Translations under genes and position numbers: made by a program
Source: Corynebacterium atrinae
Lineage (GTDB): Bacteria; Actinomycetota; Actinomycetes; Mycobacteriales; Mycobacteriaceae
Assembly (NCBI RefSeq): GCF_030408455.1
Contig: NZ_CP046977.1
Span: forward strand, 496,001 to 560,000
Length of the DNA stretch: 64,000 bases
Direction: 5' to 3'
Notes under the pieces: generated by a model
What the model saw: only the letters and a program-made list of their open reading frames with translations
Database searches by the model: none
Told to the model about the DNA's origin: nothing
Part shown: positions 22,308 to 31,333 of the stretch, piece after piece
How the letters are laid out: each line of letters starts with the position of its first letter
How positions within the stretch are numbered: the stretch's first letter is position 1

Positions 22308-23159
22308 TTATCCGGTCGGCCGCCAGAATCCCTTGAACGGCATTCCGATGTTGGTGGTGCGGACCGGGTTGGTTTGGACTGGGTCCCCCGCCTCAATCAT
22401 CTGCCCGTTTCCCGCATACATGGCCACGTGCCCGTCCCATACCGCTAGATCCCCCGGCTGCAGTTGCTCGGCGGAGACCTGGCGTCCCACAGTTTGGTGC
22501 TCGGCCAACCGGGGAAGCTCGACCCCGGCTTGGCGCCACGCCCATTGGGTGAGGCCGCTGCAGTCGAAGCCAGCCGTGCTCGTGCCACCCCACACATAGG
22601 GGGTGCCCAGCGCGGACATCGCGGCGGAAACGGCCGCCTCACCGCTGCCGCTGCTGGGGGCCACGGTGGTCTCCTCGAAGGAGGCGGCCGTGAACTCGCC
22701 GACGTGGGAGGTGGTAGCGATTCGATCGAGGTCAACGGCCAGCGGGTCCAGCGAGGTCAACAGCCCTTCGGAGCGGGCGAGTGCGGCGCCGATGAAACTC
22801 TGGGCGAGCTGCTCCAACTGCGTGAAGGTGGCCGCCCGGACGCCGGGGACAGGTGAGAGCAGGCCCGGCAACAGGGGCAAGGCCTGGTGCCCCAAATCCA
22901 AGGCGAGGGAGACGAGGTCGCCGCGAGTGCCCTCGATGAGGCCGCGGGCGGTGGCAGCAATCGTGTCGATCAACTCCCGATCTGCGCCCACCCCGGCAGC
23001 TGCCTCCATGAGGCGGAGCCCGCCCGGGGCCTCGTTGGCCAGCATCTGGGCTAGGGGCGCTGCCGGGGCAAAATCGGGCAATCGTTCCAGAGTCAACGGA
23101 GATAGGGCGGAAGGTTCGAGTTCTGCGATGCGGCTGAGCGCCGTGATGATCTCTCTCAC
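22308..23159 (-). CDS. NlpC/P60 (C40) peptidoglycan hydrolase without signal peptide
   Basis: Residues 175-283 are an NlpC/P60 domain: TPYVWGGTSTAGFDCSGL with catalytic Cys200, and GHVAMYAG with catalytic His244, as in enzymes that cut D-Glu-mDAP bonds. Residues 1-165 are helical and lack a signal peptide or lipobox. The GTG start overlaps the preceding gene's TGA, so the two are coupled. A cell-wall hydrolase with no classical export signal, paired with a small helical protein, suggests export by a non-Sec route. That export route is inference. Confidence 0.85.
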   Translation of the reverse strand: MREIITALSRIAELEPSALSPLTLERLPDFAPAAPLAQMLANEAPGGLRLMEAAAGVGADRELIDTIAATARGLIEGTRGDLVSLALDLGHQALPLLPGLLSPVPGVRAATFTQLEQLAQSFIGAALARSEGLLTSLDPLAVDLDRIATTSHVGEFTAASFEETTVAPSSGSGEAAVSAAMSALGTPYVWGGTSTAGFDCSGLTQWAWRQAGVELPRLAEHQTVGRQVSAEQLQPGDLAVWDGHVAMYAGNGQMIEAGDPVQTNPVRTTNIGMPFKGFWRPTG

Positions 23160-23434
23160 GGCGTCAACCTCCGGGCCAAGTCGGCATCGGTGTCCACGGC
23201 GGCGCCAATAGCCTGGGAGGCAGCATCCGCCAACCGATGTGCTTGCTCATGCACAAGGCGAGTCTGCGTATCGACGCCCCCGAGGGCGCGCGATAGCGCC
23301 CCCGTAAAGCGGTCGAGCGCGGGGGAGGGGTCTTCCACCGGCAGGGTGGGAGTATGGGGGCGGGCCGCAGCGGCATCAAAAAGCTCGGTGGTGAGCCGGC
23401 GGGCGTGGTCGGGATCAAAGTCGAAAGCTCTCAT
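23156..23434 (-). CDS. Small helical protein, possible ESX/WXG100-like partner
   Basis: A 92-residue protein, predominantly helical, with a turn near the Pro-rich residues 30-38. It starts [14 protein letters not shown] and ends in a charged helix. It has no signal peptide, membrane helix or WXG motif. Its size, helical build and coupled position (GTGA overlap) ahead of the NlpC/P60 gene recall EspC/DUF2580-type ESX-associated proteins, but similarity is not strong enough to name a family. Confidence 0.6.
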   Translation of the reverse strand: MRAFDFDPDHARRLTTELFDAAAARPHTPTLPVEDPSPALDRFTGALSRALGGVDTQTRLVHEQAHRLADAASQAIGAAVDTDADLARRLTP

Positions 23435-23487
23435 GCACCATTGGACCGGAAAAACCGCTTCGCGGTTCCCTGCCGAAGGGGTTTAGC

Positions 23488-24132
23488 ATGGTGGTCATGG
23501 ATATCACCGTGGTTGATCACCCGCTTGCCGCTTCCCGCCTGACTATCATGCGCGATGAGCGCAGTGACAACGCCGCCTTCCGCGCCGCCCTCGCTGATCT
23601 GGGCACCATGCTCGTATACGAAGCTTCCCGCGATCTGCCCGTGGAGCGCTTCGACTGTAAAACCCCCGTTGCTATCGCCGAGGGCATTCGCCTGGAGGAC
23701 CCGCCCATCATCGTCCCCGTCATCCGTGCCGGGCTCGGCATGGTTGACCCCGCCTTGTCCATGATCCCGGACGCGCAGGTCGGGTTCATCGGCCTGGCTC
23801 GCGACGAGAAGACTCACGAGCCGGTGCCGTACCTGGAGGCCCTGCCCCACGACCTGAGCGGGCGGACGGTCTTCGTCGTCGACCCGATGCTGGCCACGGG
23901 TGGTTCTCTCCTACATGCCATTCGGCTGCTCGCGGCCCGTGGCGCCACCGACATCACCGCCATCTGCATGGTCTCCGCGCAACCGGGCGTGGATGCCTTG
24001 GCCAACTCCGGGCTGCCGGTGCGCCTGGTCACCGCCTGCATTGATCCGGAGCTCAACGAAGACGCCTACATCGTGCCGGGGCTCGGTGATGCTGGTGATC
24101 GCCTGTACGGGCCGCGCAACATCGACATTTAA
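23488..24132 (+). CDS. upp: Uracil phosphoribosyltransferase
   Basis: Pyrimidine salvage enzyme making UMP from uracil and PRPP. The 214-residue protein contains the conserved [11 protein letters not shown] and [14 protein letters not shown] segments, the PRPP loop [10 protein letters not shown] (about residues 131-140) and the family C-terminal PGLGDAGDR uracil-binding stretch. GAAGGGG lies seven bases before ATG 23488; ATG 23497 gives the N-terminus [10 protein letters not shown] and is an equally plausible start. It is followed 6 bp later by a double palindrome and an XRE regulator gene. Confidence 0.95.
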   Translation: MVVMDITVVDHPLAASRLTIMRDERSDNAAFRAALADLGTMLVYEASRDLPVERFDCKTPVAIAEGIRLEDPPIIVPVIRAGLGMVDPALSMIPDAQVGFIGLARDEKTHEPVPYLEALPHDLSGRTVFVVDPMLATGGSLLHAIRLLAARGATDITAICMVSAQPGVDALANSGLPVRLVTACIDPELNEDAYIVPGLGDAGDRLYGPRNIDI

Positions 24133-24138
24133 GATCAT

Positions 24139-24176
24139 GCCCACTGTAGTGGGCGGTTAGTTCCCACTTTGGTGGG
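24139..24176 (+). promoter_or_regulatory. Tandem palindromes CCCAC-N4-GTGGG before an XRE regulator
   Basis: Two copies of CCCAC-N4-GTGGG: GCCCAC-TGTA-GTGGGC at 24139-24154 and CCCAC-TTTG-GTGGG at 24163-24176. Their centres are 23 bp apart, close to two helical turns, and the second ends 12 bp before the regulator's ATG. There is no T run, so they are poor terminators. An operator bound by two dimers of the adjacent XRE protein is the simplest reading. Confidence 0.6.
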
Positions 24177-24188
24177 CACCGTGGAGGC

Positions 24189-24650
24189 ATGAGCCCGGAG
24201 CCGACATGGAAACCGTGGCCGAGCTACGGTCACCGGCTCGGCCAGAACCTGCGTGACCTTCGGCGTCTCCGGGGGCTCACGCAGGAACGGCTAGGGGATT
24301 TGGCTGGCCTGGCGCGCAACACCATTTCCAACATCGAGCGCAACGAGAACAACAACGGCCAGGCCGCCGACCCGCAGCTGTCCACGCTCTACCGTCTGGC
24401 AAAAGTCCTCGACGTCCCGCCGTCCGTTCTCCTTCCTGCCGGTGATCAGCGAGTGGACGCCATTTGCCCGGATGTTTCGCTCAACATCTCGATTGTTTGG
24501 CCACGAGTTGAGCGTGACACTCTTCCTTTCAGCGCGGCGTACCTTCAGCTGGCCAAGCCGGGTGACCCGCCGGAGTATGCCGTGGCCACGCCTCGCGAGG
24601 ACCCGGGGATCGATGAGGCAGATGGCGGGGAGCTTCCACCCGGCGAGTAG
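24189..24650 (+). CDS. XRE-family HTH transcriptional regulator
   Basis: A 153-residue protein with an N-terminal Cro/CI-type HTH (about residues 16-80): LGQNLRDLRRLRGLTQERLGD, then LARNTISNIERNEN and the LSTLYRLAKVLDV helix. The C-terminal 65 residues have no recognised domain; they contain SLNISIVWPRVERD and a Pro/Glu-rich acidic tail. It probably controls its own promoter through the tandem palindromes just upstream, and perhaps the M20 gene 42 bp downstream on the same strand. Confidence 0.85.
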   Translation: MSPEPTWKPWPSYGHRLGQNLRDLRRLRGLTQERLGDLAGLARNTISNIERNENNNGQAADPQLSTLYRLAKVLDVPPSVLLPAGDQRVDAICPDVSLNISIVWPRVERDTLPFSAAYLQLAKPGDPPEYAVATPREDPGIDEADGGELPPGE

Positions 24651-24692
24651 ACTCAGCGGCGATGTAATTGGGTTGGTGAAAGGACCGCTGCC

Positions 24693-25901
24693 GTGGAGGG
24701 AATTGCCGCACGTGTCGACGAGTGGTTGCGCACCAACCACGACCATGTGATTGGCTGGCGCCGTCATATCCACGCGCACCCAGAGCTTTCGCACATGGAG
24801 TACGCGACGACCGATTTCATCGAAGCCCGCCTGCGCGAGCACGGACTCGATCCCGTCCGTTTCCCCGGCACGGGCCTCATGGTTGACCTGGGCCCGGACA
24901 CCCCGGACAGGTTGGCGTTTCGGGCGGACATCGATGCGCTTCCCGTCAGCGAAGTTGCTGACCTGAGTTTTAGCTCCGAGGAGCCCGGCGTCGCGCACGC
25001 TTGCGGCCACGACATCCACACAACAATCTGCCTCGGAGTGGCCTGTGCCTTGGCCGAGAACCAGCACCTGCTTACCCACGGGATCCGCGTCATCTTCCAA
25101 CCCTGCGAAGAAGTCATGGATGGTGGTGCTCCGGAAGTCATCGCCTGGGGTGGCCTCGACGGCGTGGGGTCGATTTATGCGCTGCACGTCGAACCGAAGC
25201 TGAGCGTCGGCAAGATCGGTGTGCGCACGGGAGCGATCACCTCCGCTGCGGACGTGCTCAAGATCAACGTCTTTGGGCCGGGCGGACATACCTCGCGGCC
25301 GCACCTGACCGCTGATGTGGTCTATGCGTTGGGCAAACTGGTCACCGACTTGCCTGGGTTGTTGTCCCGGCGCATCGACCCGCGCACCGGCACGGTCCTG
25401 GTCTTCGGCAGCATCAACGCCGGTTACGCCGCCAACGCCATTCCGGAACACGGCAGCCTCACTGGCACGGTCCGCACTGCCAGCATTTCTACCTGGCGGG
25501 ACATCGATGTTTTGCTGGAAGAACTCATCGCGCAGGTGCTCGCGCCTACCGGTTGCACCCACGAGCTCACCTACCAGCGCGGCGTGCCACCGGTGCTCAA
25601 TGATGACGTGGCTACGGCCTTGCTTGCCGACGCCGCCCGCACCGTCGACCCGCAGTCCGTCGTCCAAGCCCCGCAGTCCTCGGGCGGGGAGGACTTTTCC
25701 TGGTACCTCGAGCACGTGCCCGGATCCATGGCCCGCCTGGGTTGTGGATCGGGTTCCGGCCGGTCCTACGACTTGCACCAGGGCGACATCATTTTCGACG
25801 AACGTTCCATCGATGTGGGCATCCGCCTCTTCGCCTCGATCATGGAGCAGTTCGGGCGTAGTCCCGCCCGCATAGGCCAAGCTGACGGCTTTCTGTCCTA
25901 G
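24693..25901 (+). CDS. M20-family amidohydrolase
   Basis: A 402-residue cytosolic metal-dependent amidohydrolase of the M20D type (related to N-acyl-amino acid hydrolases and IAA-amino acid hydrolases). It shows RRHIHAHPELS, RADIDALPV and the metal-binding AHACGHDIHTT with Cys, FQPCEEVMDGG with its Glu pair, and GGHTSRPHLTADVV in the dimerisation domain. Near the C-terminus SGGEDFSWYLEHVPG supplies further ligands. The GTG start at 24693 has a ribosome-like GAAAGGA 12 bases upstream. Substrate is not predictable here. Confidence 0.9.
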   Translation: MEGIAARVDEWLRTNHDHVIGWRRHIHAHPELSHMEYATTDFIEARLREHGLDPVRFPGTGLMVDLGPDTPDRLAFRADIDALPVSEVADLSFSSEEPGVAHACGHDIHTTICLGVACALAENQHLLTHGIRVIFQPCEEVMDGGAPEVIAWGGLDGVGSIYALHVEPKLSVGKIGVRTGAITSAADVLKINVFGPGGHTSRPHLTADVVYALGKLVTDLPGLLSRRIDPRTGTVLVFGSINAGYAANAIPEHGSLTGTVRTASISTWRDIDVLLEELIAQVLAPTGCTHELTYQRGVPPVLNDDVATALLADAARTVDPQSVVQAPQSSGGEDFSWYLEHVPGSMARLGCGSGSGRSYDLHQGDIIFDERSIDVGIRLFASIMEQFGRSPARIGQADGFLS

Positions 25902-25949
25902 CGGCTAGACTCGAATGCCGGAGAACCAGCAATCGAGTAGGAGACCTCT

Positions 25950-27359
25950 GTGAACAAACGGATCGTCATCATTGGCGGCGGGCCTGCCGGCTACGAAGCA
26001 GCACTAGCCGGAGCCAAATACGGGGCCGAGGTCACTCTCGTTGAGGATCAAGGCATGGGCGGTTCTTCAGTTCTGCTTGATTGCGTTCCCTCTAAGTCCT
26101 TCATCGCTGGTACCGGCATCAAAACTGACTTGCGCCGCGCCGATGACATGGGCCTCAATAGCCTCCTCGGCCGTGCCCGCATCCACCTCGGAGCGCTGAA
26201 CAAGCGCGTGCAGGTCCTCGCTCAAGAGCAGTCCGACGACGTGCGGGTCCAACTCGATCGCGCCGGAGTGCGCATCATCAACGGTCGCGCCCGCTTCTCT
26301 GATGCCCAGGACGAGCACCTCTTCCACTCCGTCGTGGCCACCCACGCCGATGGCACCGAGGAAGTGCTGGAGTCCGAGCTCGTGCTCCTCGCCACCGGTG
26401 CTACTCCCCGCATTCTGCCCGGCGCGGAGCCCGACGGCGAGCGCATTTTGACGTGGCAGCAGGTCTACGACCTCACTGAAACCCCGGAGCACCTCATCGT
26501 CGTGGGCTCCGGTGTCACCGGCGCGGAGTTCGTCTCGGCCTTCGCAGAGTTGGGCGTCAAGGTCACTATGGTGGCCTCCCGCGACCGCATCCTGCCCCAC
26601 GATGATGCCGATGCCGCGGACGTCCTTGAGCACGTTTTGTCCCAGCGCGGAGTGTCGTTGGAAAAGCATGCCCGCGTGGAATCGGTCACTCGCACTAAGG
26701 ATGGCGGCGTGTGCGTGCGGACCACCGATGGCCGCGAGATCTTCGGTTCCCACGCCCTGATGTCCATCGGTTCCGTTCCGGCAACTAAGGACCTCGGGCT
26801 GGACGCCGTGGGCGTCGAGCTGACCCCGTCCGGCCACATCCACGTCGACCGGGTCTCCCGCACCAACGTCACCGGCATCTACGCCGCGGGTGACTGCACT
26901 GACCTGTTCCCGCTGGCCTCGGTCGCCGCGATGCAGGGCCGGATGGCCGTCTACCACGCGCTCGGCGAGGGCGTGACCCCCATCCGGTTGAAGACGGTGG
27001 CTACCGCCGTGTTTACCCGCCCGGAGATCGCTGCCGTTGGCATTACCCACGCACAGATCGAGGCGGGCGAGGTATCGGCGCGGGCGGTCGTTTTGCCGCT
27101 GCAGTCGAACCCGCGCGCCAAGATGCGTTCGCTCAAGCACGGCTTTGTCAAGCTCTTCTGCCGCCGGAACTCCGGTCTTGTCATCGGTGGCGTCATCGTC
27201 GCGCCGACGGCGTCGGAACTCATCCTGCCCATCGCGGTGGCGGTGTCGAACAACCTCACCGTCAAGCAGCTGGCGGAATCCTTCGCCGTGTACCCCTCGC
27301 TGTCCGGCTCCATCACTGAGGCCGCGCGCCGCCTCGTGGCGCACGACGATCTGGAGTAA
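25950..27359 (+). CDS. lpdA: LpdA-like NAD(P)H-quinone dehydrogenase (flavoprotein)
   Basis: A 469-residue member of the flavoprotein disulfide reductase family. It shows the FAD-binding GGGPAGYEAA at the N-terminus, the NAD(P)-binding GSGVTGAEF near residue 187, the second FAD motif YAAGDCTD near residue 311, and the C-terminal dimerisation domain. The redox-disulfide segment reads GGSSVLLDCVPSK: the first cysteine of the usual pair is Ser40 and only Cys45 remains. This is the pattern of M. tuberculosis LpdA, which reduces quinones rather than disulfides. Convergent with prpR: its stop abuts the prpR stop. Confidence 0.88.
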   Translation: MNKRIVIIGGGPAGYEAALAGAKYGAEVTLVEDQGMGGSSVLLDCVPSKSFIAGTGIKTDLRRADDMGLNSLLGRARIHLGALNKRVQVLAQEQSDDVRVQLDRAGVRIINGRARFSDAQDEHLFHSVVATHADGTEEVLESELVLLATGATPRILPGAEPDGERILTWQQVYDLTETPEHLIVVGSGVTGAEFVSAFAELGVKVTMVASRDRILPHDDADAADVLEHVLSQRGVSLEKHARVESVTRTKDGGVCVRTTDGREIFGSHALMSIGSVPATKDLGLDAVGVELTPSGHIHVDRVSRTNVTGIYAAGDCTDLFPLASVAAMQGRMAVYHALGEGVTPIRLKTVATAVFTRPEIAAVGITHAQIEAGEVSARAVVLPLQSNPRAKMRSLKHGFVKLFCRRNSGLVIGGVIVAPTASELILPIAVAVSNNLTVKQLAESFAVYPSLSGSITEAARRLVAHDDLE

Positions 27360-28682
27360 TCAGAGGGTTACGTAGGACTCATCCAGGGTGGCGTCGAGGT
27401 CGACGGCCACCCTTCGTCCTGCCTGGGGGAAGGCGCGCTGGGGGCAGCGCTCACGGGGGCACGCCCGGCAACCCGGCCCGATGGGGGTAGCCGAGGCCGG
27501 ATTGAGGTCGAGGCCGTTGGCGTAGACGAGCCGTTGGGCCTGTTCCAAGTCGCAGCCCAAGCCCACGGTGAATTCCTTGCGGGGCTGGCCAAAACCGCGC
27601 AACTGCCCGGCGACGGTGCGGGCGATCCACAAATAGCTGCGCCCATCCGGCATGCCCGCGACCTGGCGGGTCACTCGCCCCGGTGTTTCGAAGGCGCGGT
27701 GGATGACCCACAGTGGGCAGGAACCGCCGGTGCGGGAGAAGTGGAAGCCTGTTGCGGATTGGCGCTTGGAAATATTGCCCGCCCGGTCGGTGCGGACGAA
27801 GAAGAAGGGGACGCCGCGCGCGCCGGGGCGCTGCAGGGTGGATAGGCGATGGCAGGTCGTTTCGAAGCCGGTACCAAAGTGGTCGGCGAGGCGGTCGATG
27901 TCGTAGCGGGTGGCTTCGGCCTGCTCCAACATGGCCCCGTAGGGCATGACGACGGACGCGGCGAAGTACTGGCCGAGGGCCAGGACCGCGATGGCGCGGG
28001 ACTCTTCGGTGGGGAGGGGGGACGCGAGGTCGTCGAGAAGCGAGACGTGGGCGAGGAGACCGTATTGGAGGGCCAACTCGAAGGTGAGCTGGGCCTCGGA
28101 GAGGCCGGTGCGCAGGTGGAGCTCGCGGGTGTCGGGGTGGAAGATGCGGCGCGGGCCGGAGGTGATCTTGCGGAAACGCACCGTGACGCCGAGGTCCCGG
28201 TCGAGAGCCGTGGCCAGCCGGGTGACGCGCAGCTGAGGTTCACCGAGGCGGCTGGCCAGTTCCTCGCCGAGCCGGTCGAGGCTGTCGATGTAGTTGCGGG
28301 CCTCGTAGAAGAAATCGCGGACCAGGCTGTAGGGGCCTTTTTCCACTTCGGGGGGCTCGCGGTCGGCGATTTCTAAGATCTCGGCGACGAGGTCGGGATA
28401 ACGGGCGGCGAGGTCGGCGAGCTGGTCGTCGGGGGTGGTGGGGAAGGCGTCGCGGAGCTCGGAAACCGTGCGGGCCTCGTGATCGGGGGAGAAGAACGCG
28501 GGGTCGACGTCGAAGTGCTGGGACAGGGCCATGAGCACCGTGACGGTGAGTGGGCGCTGATCGTTTTCCAGCTGGTTGAGGTAGCTGGTGGAGAGGTTGA
28601 GGCGTTTGGCCATCTCTTGTTGAGTAAGTTTGCGCCCCCGCCGGAGGTTGCGGATACGTGCCCCCGCAAAGTGTTTTGCCAT
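27360..28682 (-). CDS. prpR: PrpR/RamB-type transcriptional regulator
   Basis: A 440-residue XRE-family regulator. The N-terminal HTH is at about residues 8-65 (RIRNLRRGRKLTQQEMAKRL, YLNQLENDQRP). An IrrE/ImmA-like middle (about 150-290) follows. The C-terminal DUF2083-type domain has a Cys cluster GCRACPRERCPQRAF near residue 410, known in related regulators as an Fe-S or sensing site. ATG 28682 has GGAAG ten bases upstream; a longer frame to 28748 lacks one. It is divergent from prpDBC, matching the propionyl-CoA/2-methylcitrate-responsive activator PrpR of C. glutamicum and mycobacteria. Confidence 0.9.
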   Translation of the reverse strand: MAKHFAGARIRNLRRGRKLTQQEMAKRLNLSTSYLNQLENDQRPLTVTVLMALSQHFDVDPAFFSPDHEARTVSELRDAFPTTPDDQLADLAARYPDLVAEILEIADREPPEVEKGPYSLVRDFFYEARNYIDSLDRLGEELASRLGEPQLRVTRLATALDRDLGVTVRFRKITSGPRRIFHPDTRELHLRTGLSEAQLTFELALQYGLLAHVSLLDDLASPLPTEESRAIAVLALGQYFAASVVMPYGAMLEQAEATRYDIDRLADHFGTGFETTCHRLSTLQRPGARGVPFFFVRTDRAGNISKRQSATGFHFSRTGGSCPLWVIHRAFETPGRVTRQVAGMPDGRSYLWIARTVAGQLRGFGQPRKEFTVGLGCDLEQAQRLVYANGLDLNPASATPIGPGCRACPRERCPQRAFPQAGRRVAVDLDATLDESYVTL

Positions 28683-28730
28683 TGGTGTACTTCCTGCCCG
28701 GAATCTGCTGTGGCCTGCCGTTTCCACAAG

Positions 28731-28793
28731 TTTTGCAAAAAAGGCCACAAAGTGCCACTCTGTTACACATACTTCGCTGTGACTACTGACACA
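28731..28793 (+). promoter_or_regulatory. prpR-prpD control region: TTTTGCAAAA and GlxR-like site
   Basis: A perfect 10-bp palindrome TTTTGCAAAA at 28731-28740 contains the TTTGCAAA core typical of RamB/PrpR-type binding sites. At 28778-28793, TGTGA-CTACTG-ACACA matches the corynebacterial cAMP-receptor GlxR motif TGTGA-N6-TCACA at nine of ten fixed positions. Both lie in the 171-bp gap between the divergent prpR and prpD genes, so dual control by PrpR and GlxR is likely. Binding is inferred from sequence. Confidence 0.6.
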
Positions 28794-28853
28794 AGATTCG
28801 CCGTACTGTGAGGACTAACTCAACAAGACTTCGTGAAGGAGTAGATCAATCAC

Positions 28854-30368
28854 ATGATCAACCACACCGTTCGCACCTACCGCTCCGCCGAGGATTTCCC
28901 CCACGAGGAGCACCTGGCCTACAAGATCGCCCGCGTCGCCGCCGACCCCGTTGAGGTCCCGGAAGACACCAAGGAAATGATCATCAACCGGATCATCGAC
29001 AACGCTTCCGTCCAGGCAGCCTCCGTCATCCGTCGCCCCGTCACCTCCGCCCGCGCGATGGCCGCCGCCCGCCCCGTCACCGACGGCCGCGGCGCCTCCG
29101 TCTTCGGCCTCCCGGGCAAGTACGCCGCTGAGTGGGCCGCCCTGGCCAACGGCACCGCCGTCCGCGAGCTCGACTTCCACGACACCTTCCTCGCCGCCGA
29201 GTACTCCCACCCGGGCGACAACATCCCGCCGATCCTCGCCGCTGCCCAGCAGGCTGGCAAGGGCGGCCGCGAGCTCATCCGTGGCCTGGCCACCGGCTAC
29301 GAAATCCAGGTCGACCTCGTGCGCGGCATCTGCCTCCACGAGCACAAGATCGACCACGTTGCCCACCTCGGCCCCTCGGCCGCAGCCGGCATCGGCACCC
29401 TCCTCGACCTCGATGTCGAGACCATCTACCAGGCCATCGGCCAGGCTCTGCACACCACCACCGCCACCCGCCAGTCCCGCAAGGGCGAGATCTCTTCCTG
29501 GAAGGCCTTCGCCCCGGCCTTTGCCGGAAAGATGGCGATCGAGGCCGTCGACCGTGCGATGCGCGGCGAGGGTGCCCCGTCCCCGATCTGGGAAGGCGAA
29601 GACGGCGTCATCGCCTGGCTGCTGTCCGGCCCGGGCCACGAGTACATCGTTCCGCTGCCCGGCGAGGGTGAGGCCAAGCGCGGCATCCTGGACACCTACA
29701 CCAAGGAGCACTCCGCGGAGTACCAATCCCAGGCCCCGATCGACCTGGCCCGCCGCATGGGCGAGAAGCTCCTCGCCGAGGGCAAGGACCTGCGCGACGT
29801 CGAGTCCATCGTCCTGCACACCTCGCACCACACTCACTACGTGATCGGCACCGGCTCCAACGACCCGCAGAAGTTTGATCCGCAGGCCTCCCGCGAGACC
29901 CTCGACCACTCCATCATGTACATCTTCGCCGTGGCACTCGAGGACCGCGCGTGGCACCACGAGCGTTCCTACGCCCCGGAGCGCGCCAACCGCCCCGAGA
30001 CCATCGAGCTGTGGCAGAAGATCTCCACCGTCGAGGATCCGGAGTGGACCCGCCGCTACCACTCCACCGACCCGAACGAGAAGGCCTTCGGCGCCCGCGC
30101 CGTTATCACCTTCACCGACGGCACCGTGGTGGAGGACGAGCTGGCCGTGGCCGACGCTCACCCGCTCGGCGCCCGCCCGTTCGCCCGCGAGCAGTACATC
30201 GAGAAGTTCCGCATCCTCGCCGACGGCGTCGTCGCCCCGGCCGAGCAGGACCGCTTCCTCGCTGCTGCCGAGAACACCGAAAACCTCACCGACCTGGCTG
30301 AGCTGAACATCGAACTCGATGCTGACGTCCTGGCCAAGGCCCCGACTCTGGGCAAGGGACTGTTCTGA
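28854..30368 (+). CDS. prpD: 2-Methylcitrate dehydratase PrpD
   Basis: Methylcitrate cycle enzyme dehydrating 2-methylcitrate to 2-methyl-cis-aconitate during propionate catabolism. It is a 504-residue MmgE/PrpD-fold protein with the N-terminal [14 protein letters not shown], central [15 protein letters not shown] and [13 protein letters not shown] segments, and the [17 protein letters not shown] active-site region. It ends one base before the prpB ATG, so prpD and prpB are coupled. First gene of the prpD-prpB-prpC operon. Confidence 0.95.
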   Translation: MINHTVRTYRSAEDFPHEEHLAYKIARVAADPVEVPEDTKEMIINRIIDNASVQAASVIRRPVTSARAMAAARPVTDGRGASVFGLPGKYAAEWAALANGTAVRELDFHDTFLAAEYSHPGDNIPPILAAAQQAGKGGRELIRGLATGYEIQVDLVRGICLHEHKIDHVAHLGPSAAAGIGTLLDLDVETIYQAIGQALHTTTATRQSRKGEISSWKAFAPAFAGKMAIEAVDRAMRGEGAPSPIWEGEDGVIAWLLSGPGHEYIVPLPGEGEAKRGILDTYTKEHSAEYQSQAPIDLARRMGEKLLAEGKDLRDVESIVLHTSHHTHYVIGTGSNDPQKFDPQASRETLDHSIMYIFAVALEDRAWHHERSYAPERANRPETIELWQKISTVEDPEWTRRYHSTDPNEKAFGARAVITFTDGTVVEDELAVADAHPLGARPFAREQYIEKFRILADGVVAPAEQDRFLAAAENTENLTDLAELNIELDADVLAKAPTLGKGLF

Positions 30369-30369
30369 T

Positions 30370-31302
30370 ATGAGTGGACTTTTCTCCTCCACGGTAACCC
30401 CGACGCAGCGTCGTCAAGCGTTCCGTGACGGACTGGCCTCCGACAAGATCCAGCGCCTCCCCGGCGCGTTCTCCCCGCTGGTCGCCCGCGCGATCCAAGA
30501 AGCCGGCTTTGAAGGCGTCTACGTCTCCGGCGCCGTCGTCGCCGCCGACTTGGCCCTGCCGGACATCGGCCTGACCACCCTCACCGAGGTCGCCGGCCGC
30601 TCCCAGCAGATCGCCCGCGTCACCGACCTCCCGGTGCTTGTCGACGCCGACACCGGCTTCGGAGAGCCCATGTCTGCCGCCCGCACGGTCGCCGCCCTCG
30701 AAGACGCCGGCCTCGCCGGCTGCCACCTTGAGGACCAGGTCAACCCGAAACGCTGCGGCCACCTCGACGGCAAGGAGGTCGTGCCCACGGACCTCATGCT
30801 GCGGCGCATCGGCGCCGCGGTCAAGGAGCGCCGCGATGACACCTTCGTCATCTGCGCCCGCACCGACGCCGCCGGGGTCGAGGGCATCGACTCCGCCATC
30901 GAGCGCGCCAAGGCTTACGCCGACGCCGGTGCCGACCTCATCTTCACCGAGGCCCTGCATACCCCGGAAGAATTCGCGAAGTTCCGCGCCGCCGTCGACG
31001 TGCCGCTGCTGGCCAACATGACCGAGTTCGGTAAGTCCGAGCTTCTCTCCGCCCAGCAGCTCGAGGATCTCGGTTACAACGCCGTCATCTACCCGGTGAC
31101 CACCCTGCGCATCGCCATGGGGCAGGTCGAGTCGGCCCTCGCGGATATCGCTGAGACTGGCACGCAAACCGAGTGGCTCGATCGTATGCAGCATCGCTCT
31201 CGCCTCTACGAGCTCCTGCGCTACTCGGAGTACAACGACTTCGATCAGCAGGTGTTCACCTACTCGGTCGACAGCTACCAGCCCGCCTTCACCCAGCCTT
31301 AA
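30370..31302 (+). CDS. prpB: 2-Methylisocitrate lyase PrpB
   Basis: Splits 2-methylisocitrate into pyruvate and succinate, the last step of the methylcitrate cycle. The 310-residue PEP mutase/isocitrate lyase-fold enzyme carries VDADTGFG (metal-binding Asp residues, 91-98), HLEDQ (119-123) and the catalytic KRCGH loop with Cys129. ATG 30370 follows the prpD stop by one base. A longer frame from 30319 lies inside prpD and was rejected. Confidence 0.95.
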   Translation: MSGLFSSTVTPTQRRQAFRDGLASDKIQRLPGAFSPLVARAIQEAGFEGVYVSGAVVAADLALPDIGLTTLTEVAGRSQQIARVTDLPVLVDADTGFGEPMSAARTVAALEDAGLAGCHLEDQVNPKRCGHLDGKEVVPTDLMLRRIGAAVKERRDDTFVICARTDAAGVEGIDSAIERAKAYADAGADLIFTEALHTPEEFAKFRAAVDVPLLANMTEFGKSELLSAQQLEDLGYNAVIYPVTTLRIAMGQVESALADIAETGTQTEWLDRMQHRSRLYELLRYSEYNDFDQQVFTYSVDSYQPAFTQP

Positions 31303-31333
31303 AACTTCACTCCTTCGAAAGGGGATGAGCAAC

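Noticed and set aside
24139..24176. Hairpins as a terminator for upp
   Set aside because: Arms of only five to six bp and no T run; two copies with regular spacing fit operators better.
28815..30392. 525-codon minus-strand frame opposite prpD
   Set aside because: Antisense shadow of a strongly conserved enzyme; no ribosome site or domain.
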